Below are positions 17,862 through 27,700 of a DNA stretch of 64,000 nt, one piece after another; the first letter of the stretch is position 1, and the number at the start of each line of letters is the position of its first letter. The position numbers were made by a program, and so were the translations under genes. The stretch lies in assembly GCF_002027705.1 (NCBI RefSeq), contig NZ_MBTG01000073.1, positions 186,001 through 250,000 of the forward strand, read 5' to 3'. Source of the stretch: Paenibacillus ferrarius (GTDB lineage: Bacteria; Bacillota; Bacilli; Paenibacillales; NBRC-103111). The notes beneath the pieces were generated by a model. It had not been told where the DNA came from, searched no databases, and was given only the letters and a program-made list of their open reading frames with translations.

Positions 17862-19582
17862 GGAGTAAGCGAAGTATGTTATTTAAAGCAAAGACAAGGC
17901 AAAAAGCGGGAGTAGAAGGATGGCTTATTCGTTTGTTGTTGATCTGTATGCTGGCCATAATGACGATATCCATCCTGCTGCCTCTGGGCGATTTGTTTGT
18001 TAAAGCATTCCACAATCAACAGGAGGAATGGGTAGGTCTAGCCCATTTTTCCAAATATTTATCAACTCCTGCATTGTCAAGATCGGCAGGGCATTCGATT
18101 TATGTTTCTCTCATTACTACATTGATTTCCGTTGGGGGCGCGTTTTTTTATGCTTACGGATTGAAGCGCACGAGAATCCCAGGCGTTAGATGGTTCCGTT
18201 ACATCGCGCTGCTGCCTTTGTTTGCACCGACGATGATGCATGGGATTGCATTGACCTATTTATTCGGCAACCAAGGTCTAGTGACTACAGGATTGTTCGG
18301 ACTGCTGCCAGGATGGAATATTCAGTTGTATGGAAGCACGGGAATTATTATATCTGAAGTTATTTATACGTTTCCGCAGGCATTTTTAATTCTCATGGTA
18401 TCGTTCTCCATTGCGGATTATCGCTTATACGAAGCAGCGGAAACGCTTGGAGCTGGGAAATGGAAACAATTCCTTACCATAACACTTCCTCAAATGAAAT
18501 ACGGGTTGATCGGTTCGCTGTTCGTTTGTTTTACCCTCAGCTTTACCGACTTTGGTGCTCCCAAGGTAGTAGGAGGCCAATACAACGTGCTGCCGACGGA
18601 CATCTATAAACAGGTCATAGGACAGCAAAACATGTCTATGGGTGCGGTGATCGGCATCCTATTGACGATTCCCGCAATAGCGGCATTTTTCATCGACAGG
18701 TTTGTGGAACGCAAGCAGAAGACCATGGTATCCGTGAAATCGACGCCATATCAAATCAAGCCTAGTCGGCTGCGTGATTTAGCGTATACGGCCTACTGTA
18801 CGATTATCGTTTCAGGCATCGTGGTATTGCTGCTTACAATACTCTTCGCCTCACTAGTGAAGGTGTGGCCGTATGACTTGAGCGTTACTTTGAAACATTA
18901 CGATTTCTCCAACGTATCTGCCGGCGGGTTGACGCCATTCTGGAACAGTCTGCTTGTTGCGCTGCTAACAGCTATCATCGGTACGGTCATTGCGTTTGTA
19001 CATTCTTATCTTATTGAGAGGCTAAGGATCTGGAAAGCCGTTCGGCAAATCGGTTATTTTATTTCTTTACTTCCGTTAGCTTTGCCTGGGTTGGTGATCG
19101 GACTTGGATATATATTTTTCTTCAACCGTCCGGAGAACCCTTTGCATGGGCTATACGGAACGATCTGGATTATTGTGCTGGCGAATATCATTCATTTCTA
19201 TTCGGTGTCGTTCGTTACCGCAACAACATCGCTGAAGCAGTTGGATAAAGAATACGAAATCGTTTCGGAATCGATGGGGGCGCCGGTATATCGCCTGTTT
19301 TTCCGTGTTGCGGTACCGATATCGCTTCCGGCTTTATTGGAAATAGCTGTGTATTATTTTGTCAACGCGATGGTAACCATTTCGGCTGTCGTATTTCTAT
19401 ATTCGCCGGATTTCAAGCTTGCTTCCGTTTCCATAGTTAATATGGACGATGCGGGTGACGTGGCGGCTGCCGCAGCTATGTCCAGTCTGATCATGCTGGC
19501 GAATATCATTGTCAGATTAGGCTACGAGAACTTGTCCCGGCGTTTGTTGAAAAGGACGGATGCTTGGCAGAGAAGAACGTAG
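17858..19582 (+). CDS. Fused double permease, 2-aminoethylphosphonate-type ABC importer
   Basis: Inner-membrane protein of 574 aa with two tandem permease units, each with an EAA loop: LYEAAETLGAGKWKQFLTITLP in the first half and YEIVSESMGAPVYRLFFRVAVP in the second. About twelve membrane segments are expected. Such FbpB/PhnU-like fused permeases serve as a one-chain channel, so no second permease gene is needed. The start ATG overlaps the ATPase stop. Two large secreted proteins follow immediately on the same strand, which suggests, but does not prove, a functional link. Confidence 0.9.
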   Translation: MRSKRSMLFKAKTRQKAGVEGWLIRLLLICMLAIMTISILLPLGDLFVKAFHNQQEEWVGLAHFSKYLSTPALSRSAGHSIYVSLITTLISVGGAFFYAYGLKRTRIPGVRWFRYIALLPLFAPTMMHGIALTYLFGNQGLVTTGLFGLLPGWNIQLYGSTGIIISEVIYTFPQAFLILMVSFSIADYRLYEAAETLGAGKWKQFLTITLPQMKYGLIGSLFVCFTLSFTDFGAPKVVGGQYNVLPTDIYKQVIGQQNMSMGAVIGILLTIPAIAAFFIDRFVERKQKTMVSVKSTPYQIKPSRLRDLAYTAYCTIIVSGIVVLLLTILFASLVKVWPYDLSVTLKHYDFSNVSAGGLTPFWNSLLVALLTAIIGTVIAFVHSYLIERLRIWKAVRQIGYFISLLPLALPGLVIGLGYIFFFNRPENPLHGLYGTIWIIVLANIIHFYSVSFVTATTSLKQLDKEYEIVSESMGAPVYRLFFRVAVPISLPALLEIAVYYFVNAMVTISAVVFLYSPDFKLASVSIVNMDDAGDVAAAAAMSSLIMLANIIVRLGYENLSRRLLKRTDAWQRRT

Positions 19583-19616
19583 CAACTACCACATCATATA
19601 AGGAGGCCTTATCTTA

Positions 19617-22600
19617 ATGCCACGTATCAAAATGACGCTATTGGCATCCATTTTTTGTTTCGTCGCTATGTTCCTATTGTATATGTATGATGACCGGGTA
19701 CCTCAGGCGTACGCTGTTTCAAGCGATACGGATTTATTCGATAAGCAAATCTTATATTTGCCATTTGAGAGCAGTGCGCTTGATGCCTCAGGCAATGGGA
19801 ATAACGGTACGGTTAAAAACACATTGACTTATACGGCCGGTACAGTCGGAGACCAGGCCATTGATACGACGCTGGGCGGATATTTGAACATTGCTAATTA
19901 CAACAATAGCAACAGTAAATTCAGGTTCGGTGCCGCCCAAGATTTCACGGTCTCCTTCTGGATGAAAGCCAACAGCTCGGTCATCGGCACCGCAGACTCT
20001 ACCATAGTCTCCAACAAAGATTGGTCAGGCGGTGCTAATCAAGGTTGGGAAATAGGGGTATACAATCACTATTTGACGTGGAATTACAAGGGGGCTAGCT
20101 TGGCGCGGATGGATTTGCACAAGTCCAGCCTGAACAACAGCAGTCCCGTTCAGCTTATCGTGGACGATAACCAATGGCATCATATCGTCGTCGCCCATAA
20201 TCGTACCGGGAATGCTGCGTTTTACATGGACAATGTCCTGAAGAAAACGATCAGCATCATTGGTGCAGGCACGATCGATCCGGCAGCGATATTAAAGCTG
20301 AATATCGGTGTGGATGGTACGGAGAAGATTCCATTCAAAGGGCAGCTTGACGATTTCCGCATCTTCACGAAAGCACTAAATAACGATGAAGTTCAGTTAT
20401 TGTACAACATCAAGTCGACCCGGAATACGGACGATGCTCCCATCTGGCCATCGAACAGCACACTGACGGGAACCCCCGTCGATCCTAACGGTTATCAATT
20501 GACATGGCCGTCGGCAGCTGCCAATGCTGCAGTTGACGGTGTAGGCGCAACACAATACATGATATACAAAAACAATAATTTGCTGGCTTCAGTAAATGGT
20601 TCAACAAATACTTATACCACCTATGGTTTCGTGACGGGCGAGTCGGCCACTTTTCGGGTGGAGGCTATGGATCGGCTGGGCAACTTGACGGCTAACGGAC
20701 CCTTGGTCAGCTACAGAGTACCGGGCATCGGATTAAACTTCGATCAAGCGAATCTGACCATCGGAGAAACGGCTGATCTTGAGGCATCAGTCGATTCGCC
20801 AAATACGTTATTGCACTGGTCTATTGACAATGCAAGCATCGGGCGGATAGAATCCACCGGAAACAAAGCCGTCATTACTGGATTAGCGGTTGGTACTGCG
20901 AATGTAACGGTAACGGGAGGCGGAGTTACCGCCACATCTAAAATCACAGTAACGGCACAATCCATACCGGATATAAGCGGCAAGATCTATGCTTATACTA
21001 CGGATGACACTTTTGTGCAAGGCAATCCGGGAACCAGTAATTATGGCAGTCAATCGATCATTAACATCAAAAACAGCACAACAGTCGACAACTATCTGCG
21101 CTATGGTCTTTTTAAATATAATTTGAGCGGTATCAAAAGGGAAGATGCGGACGATATTGAATCGGTGAAGCTTAAGTTGTACGGAGCTATCAGTGATTCG
21201 CGAGCCTCGGATGCTACACTTCAGGATATAGCTGCCTTTGGGATTTCCGATGATAGCTGGAATGAAGGCACAATCACCTATAACAACATGCCGGCTATCG
21301 GCAATAGTATTCAGACCATCTCATTTAATAATAAGCTGGAATGGCGAGAGTACGACATCACATCGTATGCTAAAGCTCGTTTGTCCGTAAATAAGCAGGT
21401 CAGCGTGGCACTGAAAGAAATAGCCAGTGATTATACGGTGAACGTGTACAGTAAGGAGAATTCGGCAGGCGCCTATGCGTCATATTTGGAAGTAACAACC
21501 AAATTGAAAAGGCCGATTGACACACTGTGGCCGAATGGGGATCAAATCAACGTTCAAAGTCATGCTGATGGCGGAGTACTGCTTTCGTGGCCAGAGGCGG
21601 TTGACGTTCTGGGCGTAGATAAATACCGGATTTCCATGGACGGTAAAGTCATAGCGACCGTTCCGGCAACAGACCGGCAGTTCAGTCTGAAAGCATTGCG
21701 CCCGGGCAGTACCTATACGCTGAATATCGAAGCGGGTGTAACGACAGGACGTTGGGCGGCGCCGATTCTTTCCAAAACATACCTTGTGCCTGGGAATATA
21801 ATGGCTGGCGCAGATGAAAAGGCGGATTTGCTGGACTACCGTTTTGAACAATCGGCTACGGAAGACAGCAGCTCCGCGCATCATGATGGATATTCAATCG
21901 GTTCAGCCGCAGTAGGTTACGATCCGAGCTTTGGCAAGAACGTTTTGTCGCTGGATGGCAGCAGTTCTTATGTCCGAGTTCCACATCATTCCACACTAAG
22001 TCCGGAATATATGTCCATTGTCACTTCGTTTTCATTGGAAGACTTGTACAGTGCACAGACGATCGTTGCTAAGAACAGTCAGTCCGATTATGTTCTGCAA
22101 TATAATCCGATTACGAGGAAACTGGAAGCTTGGTTTTATGTTTGGGATATGCTCGGCAAAGCAGGGGCATATGTCATCGTCGAAAGTACCCCGACACTTG
22201 CGGCTAATAAGATCTATCATGCAGCAGCAACATACGATGGATTGACGGCAAAGCTGTATCTTAACGGATTGGAAGTGGGCAGCCAGTCTAGAGTCGGTGC
22301 GATTGGCGGGTCGACCAAGACGGATTTGGGTATTGGAGCTTCCGTTGATGATGCGGGAAGAGCGTCCGGTTTTTTGAAAGGTAAAATCGGATTTATTCAA
22401 CTGTACAGCAAAGTATTTGCGGCAGCTGATGTTCTAACCTTGTACAACACGTATTTGGCGGGCAGCAATCCCGAAGATGTTTCAGCAATACGGTGGGACA
22501 TTCCAGCCGAATGGACCATCGGTCAGACTGGACAAGCCATCATTAAGAAGAAAAATGCCTCCGGCGTAGAAAGCGAGCTTCAACAGGGTGTCATCTATAA

Positions 22601-24746
22601 AAGCTTGAATCCTGCAGCGGCTTCCATTTCTAACTCCGGTCTGATTACGCCACTGAGTAAAGGGACGGCGAAATTAACAGCGCAATACGGCATGTATAAA
22701 GCGGAAGTTACAATTACGGTCAAAGCGCCTGTACCGCAATATATCGAACTTGCTGGACCTGTTGAAATGAAAGCAGGGACAACGGGTGTTCTGCTGACAA
22801 AAGTCTTTTATAAAGAGGGAACTAATGAAGTACTAACTTCTGATGTAGCCTACACGTCAGATCAACCCAATGTGGCAGCCGTTGACAATCAAGGTGTTGT
22901 ACAGGCTTTAGAGCCGGGTGAGGCTAATCTGCATGCAGCGTGGAACGGTCTGCAAGCCGATTGGTTCGTCAAGATCGTGCCTGACAAGCCAGTTGTTAAT
23001 CCGGGTCAGCCTCAGATGGAATCATTGCTATTTAAAGGACCGTCCGAATTGTTAATTGGTGAAACGGCGAATACGGTTGTCCGAGCGATTTATAGCGATC
23101 AATCGTCCATCGTTCTGAATCGGGATGTTATATACGTCAGCGACAACACTGACATAGCGTTAATCGATTCAGTAACGGGAGCCATTTACGGAGCAAAGAC
23201 GGGGCTTGTTACATTTAAGGTATCCTATCAAGGCTTTAATGCGCAGTTCTCCACGGTTGTGAAAAGTCAGAAGGACCCGGTGACTCCGACGCAACCGGAT
23301 AAGCAGCTGCAATCGCTTCGTTTAATAGGACCGAAGAGTGTGAAGGTAGGAGAGCAGGTCGTATATGCTTTGGAAGCAGTGTATGATGATGCCACCACGG
23401 TGTCCGTTACAGATTCGGCGCAATGGATTGTAGCTGATCTTTCATTGCTGCGTCTGGATGGACCAGGCAAACTGACCGGCTTGAAGCAAGGCGATACCGT
23501 GCTAACGGCCACTTATGGGAACAAGAAGGTACCAACCTTACTTACAGTGCGATTGGAGCAAGGAGCCGGCAATGGCAACAGCGGTGGTTCAGGCGGCTAT
23601 GGAGGTGGCAGCGGTAGTGGTTCAAACGTACCGGATGCAAATGTGAGCAACGGCGTGTTGGATATGAGTGAAACGGGTGTCAAACAGGCAGTAGGAAATA
23701 CTGCTGTATCATTCGGAACGGATGTCTCCAAAGTGACCTTACCGATTAACGCTGGAGAGCTTCTGGGGAACCACATGATCCGCTTTGAACAAAATGGTCT
23801 GGTACTGCAAGTTCCGGGCAAACTGCTGCAAACTGCGATGGTTGAAGGTGTAGCCGATAAAAATCAAATGCGAATTGCGATATCATTGCCAGTCATTTCG
23901 GGCTCTTTGGTAAATGCTCTGATCGGCAATGCTGAAGCATTCTCCAATACAAAACTCAATCCAGTATCGCCAGTTTACGATTTCAAGATCGCTGTTCAAT
24001 CGGCTAATGGGCAGGACAGACTGATTGCTAATTGGACTGAGCCGGTGCAGGTCATATTCCCAGTGCCTGCAAATGCAGATAAACAACTGCTTGGCGTTTA
24101 CCAATTGTTCGCTGACGGCAGTATGAAGTACATCAGAGGACAATGGACCGATGCAGGCATCCAGGCTGAACTGCGTGGAAGCGGTAAATATGCGGTGTTG
24201 GAGTATCGGAAAGTGTATAAAGATGTTCCGTCCGCTCACTGGGCTTCTCGTTCGATTCAGATTATGAGTGCCATGCATAACGCCGAGGGAGCCAACAACC
24301 ATTATTTTTACCCGAATCAGGCAGTAACTCGAGCTGAATTCGTCGCATTGTTGATGCGATCATTAAATCTCCATCTGGAGGGGAGCGGACAATTCCATGA
24401 TGTGCCAACAGATGCCTGGTATTCGCCGTATATTGGCGGAGCCGCAGCATTAGGGCTAGTCGAAGGAAAAGAGGGCAATCGCTTTGATCCGGAAGCGACA
24501 ATCAATAGAGAGGAAATGGCTGTATTGCTGGTTCGTGCGTACAAACACACAGCCGGCAAACAAGTGTCGGGCCAGGAATTCACATTCACCGACTCTGATC
24601 GGTTTGCTCCATGGTCTCAAGCTTCCGTGAATCGTTCTGCACAGTTGGGATTGATGGAAGGAAGAGAAGACGGAATGTTCTACCCGAACGATCCCGCTAC
24701 GCGTGCGGAAGCGGTACAAGTCCTGTTGAGATTGTTGAACAAATAG
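19617..24746 (+). CDS. S-layer-anchored multidomain surface protein (LamG, Big_2, DNRLRE, SLH)
   Basis: Secreted protein of 1709 aa with an N-terminal signal/membrane segment. From the sequence I read: a LamG/concanavalin-like domain (about 42-265), an FN3-like module (272-368), a Big_2 module (370-448), a DNRLRE-type domain (452-633; starts AYTTDDTFVQGNPG), a second FN3-like module (635-725), a second LamG-like domain (733-948), four Big_2-like modules (about 955-1315), a Gly/Ser linker (1316-1341), an unassigned beta-rich part and three SLH repeats (about 1534-1709) with WASRSIQ, FYPNQAVTRAEF and TINREEM signatures. The SLH repeats should bind pyruvylated wall polymer. It probably binds a polysaccharide; no catalytic motif was found. 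AAGGAGG lies ten bases before ATG 19617. Confidence 0.88.
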   Translation: MPRIKMTLLASIFCFVAMFLLYMYDDRVPQAYAVSSDTDLFDKQILYLPFESSALDASGNGNNGTVKNTLTYTAGTVGDQAIDTTLGGYLNIANYNNSNSKFRFGAAQDFTVSFWMKANSSVIGTADSTIVSNKDWSGGANQGWEIGVYNHYLTWNYKGASLARMDLHKSSLNNSSPVQLIVDDNQWHHIVVAHNRTGNAAFYMDNVLKKTISIIGAGTIDPAAILKLNIGVDGTEKIPFKGQLDDFRIFTKALNNDEVQLLYNIKSTRNTDDAPIWPSNSTLTGTPVDPNGYQLTWPSAAANAAVDGVGATQYMIYKNNNLLASVNGSTNTYTTYGFVTGESATFRVEAMDRLGNLTANGPLVSYRVPGIGLNFDQANLTIGETADLEASVDSPNTLLHWSIDNASIGRIESTGNKAVITGLAVGTANVTVTGGGVTATSKITVTAQSIPDISGKIYAYTTDDTFVQGNPGTSNYGSQSIINIKNSTTVDNYLRYGLFKYNLSGIKREDADDIESVKLKLYGAISDSRASDATLQDIAAFGISDDSWNEGTITYNNMPAIGNSIQTISFNNKLEWREYDITSYAKARLSVNKQVSVALKEIASDYTVNVYSKENSAGAYASYLEVTTKLKRPIDTLWPNGDQINVQSHADGGVLLSWPEAVDVLGVDKYRISMDGKVIATVPATDRQFSLKALRPGSTYTLNIEAGVTTGRWAAPILSKTYLVPGNIMAGADEKADLLDYRFEQSATEDSSSAHHDGYSIGSAAVGYDPSFGKNVLSLDGSSSYVRVPHHSTLSPEYMSIVTSFSLEDLYSAQTIVAKNSQSDYVLQYNPITRKLEAWFYVWDMLGKAGAYVIVESTPTLAANKIYHAAATYDGLTAKLYLNGLEVGSQSRVGAIGGSTKTDLGIGASVDDAGRASGFLKGKIGFIQLYSKVFAAADVLTLYNTYLAGSNPEDVSAIRWDIPAEWTIGQTGQAIIKKKNASGVESELQQGVIYKSLNPAAASISNSGLITPLSKGTAKLTAQYGMYKAEVTITVKAPVPQYIELAGPVEMKAGTTGVLLTKVFYKEGTNEVLTSDVAYTSDQPNVAAVDNQGVVQALEPGEANLHAAWNGLQADWFVKIVPDKPVVNPGQPQMESLLFKGPSELLIGETANTVVRAIYSDQSSIVLNRDVIYVSDNTDIALIDSVTGAIYGAKTGLVTFKVSYQGFNAQFSTVVKSQKDPVTPTQPDKQLQSLRLIGPKSVKVGEQVVYALEAVYDDATTVSVTDSAQWIVADLSLLRLDGPGKLTGLKQGDTVLTATYGNKKVPTLLTVRLEQGAGNGNSGGSGGYGGGSGSGSNVPDANVSNGVLDMSETGVKQAVGNTAVSFGTDVSKVTLPINAGELLGNHMIRFEQNGLVLQVPGKLLQTAMVEGVADKNQMRIAISLPVISGSLVNALIGNAEAFSNTKLNPVSPVYDFKIAVQSANGQDRLIANWTEPVQVIFPVPANADKQLLGVYQLFADGSMKYIRGQWTDAGIQAELRGSGKYAVLEYRKVYKDVPSAHWASRSIQIMSAMHNAEGANNHYFYPNQAVTRAEFVALLMRSLNLHLEGSGQFHDVPTDAWYSPYIGGAAALGLVEGKEGNRFDPEATINREEMAVLLVRAYKHTAGKQVSGQEFTFTDSDRFAPWSQASVNRSAQLGLMEGREDGMFYPNDPATRAEAVQVLLRLLNK

Positions 24747-24790
24747 GCGGAAGAGTACATAAAACCATCTCGAAGTAGGAGGAGACTTTC

Positions 24791-27700
24791 TTGCGAACAA
24801 TGCTGCGTATAAAAAAGTGGTGTGCGGTTATCGTGGCCTTCATGATCATATGTCAGATAACAGGGTCATTTTCTCCATCCAGTGCTTATGCGAGCACGGC
24901 ACCTGAGCCTGCTCCATGGAAGGATTCGGACCGGAATAACCGAGTCATGCTGACGATTGACAATTCCGACGGTTCGGAGGATTTAAGCGATTTTCCTGTT
25001 CCTATTAAATTGAACAAAACAACGATCGACTACGCCGTAACCTCGGAGAGCGATCTGAAATTTTACAATGATGATCAAACGAAAGAACTGAGCTATGAGG
25101 TGGAAAAATGGGATCCAAACGATGAAAGCATCGTTTGGGTCAAAGTTCCGCTGATCCATGGCCTTTCCAGATCAGACCGCATTTGGTTGTATTACGGCGG
25201 CAGCACATTAAGTGCCCCCCAGCAAAAAGCGGTGTGGGACCCGAACTTTTTGCTCGTCTACCATTTCGGTGAACGAATTCAAGATTATTTCGAACAGCCT
25301 ACTGCCGTCAAACAATATCAGGACTCGACAGCCAATAACAATATGGGCTTGCGGCAGGCTGTAGGAGCAAGCTCCAGTGGACCTTCGTACACGTTATACG
25401 CAAAAGATGATCCGAGATATAACATGGTAGGCCGTTATTATGAGAGCCATCGAGGTTATGTAAGAGCGAAAAACGGGCTTGTCGGAGATGGAGAACAACA
25501 GCTTACCGTTTCCTTATGGGCACGTGCGAACGATTACGAATTAACCAAACTTTCGTATTACCTTATCGCTAGACAGCGGAGCGCAGATAGCTTGAACCAG
25601 GCCTATTTTATGAAGCTGTCCGGTGGAAAATGGAGTGCGAATTTGTTCACTAACGATGTCGATCCTCTCAAAAACGGAAGCAGCGCAGCCGCTCTTAACG
25701 GAGGGAACGTAACGGAAGATTGGACTTATTTCACACTAACCTATGATAAAAACACAGCGGGAAATAACCTCAAGCTTTACCGGGACGGAGTTCTGGTAGA
25801 TTCTGCAGCCCGCACAGGTTCATTGATCACAACAAGCGGCACGTCAACCGCGCCATTGACGATCAGTAAATCTTCCGATGCTGGCGCTGCCGGTGGCGGT
25901 TATCGCGGTGGTGTCGATGAGGTCCGGGTTTCCAAGGTAGCTCGCAGTGAGGCGTGGGTGAAGGCTGAGTATAAAAGTATGAGAAAAAACAGCAATTTTA
26001 TCGTATTTGGCCAACCAGAAAAGAAAAATGCGCTTCAACTGACGCTACTTCAACCAAAGCAAGGTGAAACCTACTTTACTCCGGACTTAAGCTTAAGCGG
26101 ACTGGCAAGCGAAAAGGCCAATATTCGTTATAAGCTTGACGCCAATGATTATGTGGCATTGAACGCCAATCCGGACGACAAGACCTTTCAATCCATGTTG
26201 AAAGAGCTCAAAAGTGGTGCTCATACGCTTTATGTCGAGGCGGCTTCCAATGCCAACCCTTCGGTCATCGAGAGCAAAACGGTCACTTTTACAATTGATG
26301 GCCGAAAATTGAATCCATCCGTTGTTCCTGAAAGTGCTAGCGGGGAGCAGGCTCAGCAAACCAGTGATGTAACGCTTCGGGTAAAGGCGAAGTCGCCTAC
26401 GGGAGAGCCAATGGATGTCAGCTTTTATGAGAAAAATGTGCAGGTTGTGAAAGACTTTGGCAGCAAATTGACGACGGATGCTGCCTATGAGCGAACGGAT
26501 TCGATGGATCCGCCGAGCAGTGCGTCAATTACTTCAGAAACAGCGCTGCCTGTTGAGGCGTATGATCGAATCAAAGCATCAGACGGAAACTATTACAGCA
26601 GCAAGTCGCTGTCTAATTATCCGTATCAACGTTTTGATCTAACAATGAATAGCGATCTATCCAACGTCAAAGATTTGGAAGTGTCATGGGAAGGACACTC
26701 CAAAGAGAAAGTCATGTTATACGCTTGGAACTATTCGACTAGTAAATGGGAGCTTCTCGCTTCTCGTAACGGAAATAGCGACAATAGCGATTTCAAGCTG
26801 ATCGGTACGTTGAATAAGACTACGATGGTGAACAGCACAACCAAAGTAGCCAAGCTGTACGTAGCTGCAACGCAGAAGGACACCATGCTTCCGGGACAAA
26901 AACCGGATCCAAGCCAGTATGATTTTTCCTTCGTTTGGATGACGGATACCCAGCTTGAGGCCGAATCATTCCCAGGCGCATACGATGCCAGTACGCAGTG
27001 GATTGCCGACAATAAGGATGCACAAAAAATCCAGTATGTGATTCATACCGGGGATATTGTGAACAGTGCAAACCAGGAATCTCAATGGCAAAATGCTGAT
27101 CACAGCATGAAAATTTTGGACAATGCGGGTATCCCTTATGGTGTGATTCAAGGAAATCACGATATGAACAACGCCTTGTACGGGAAATATTTTGGTGCGT
27201 TCCGATTTGCTGGAAAGCTGTTTCAAGGGAAGCCTTACTATAACGAATATAACAGCTGGAATCAGAACCATTATGACCTCATTTCCGCTGGCGGCGTCGA
27301 TTTCATCATCATGTATATAGGGTGGGGGGGCTTTAATCAATCTTCGATTAATTGGGCCAACCAAGTCTTGCAGCAATACAAGGATCGCAAAGCCATTTTA
27401 GCCGTGCACGAATACTTATTGTATTCCGGAACATATGGCACAGATGATTACGGCGGCAAAAAAATTATGGAGCAGATCGTACAGCCTAACAGTAACATTT
27501 TTATGGTATTGTGCGGCCACAACCAATCGGCCTATTACAATGTAAAACGAATTGGCGGTAAAGTCGTATATGAGCTGCTGCACGACTATCAAGATGCTGC
27601 ATTGGGTGGAGCGGGGTACATTCGTATGATGTATTTCGATCTGAAAAAGCAGATGATCTCTATGGTGCCTTATTCTCCTATTACGAAGGATAACTACGGG

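Noticed and set aside
23575..23640. Gly/Ser-coding repeats as possible DNA repeat element
   Set aside because: They are explained by the protein linker between Big_2 and SLH parts; the same holds for 28795-28900 in the second SLH protein.
24800..24802. ATG start for the second SLH protein
   Set aside because: The AGGAGGA site is 16 bases away; TTG 24791 is at the right distance.
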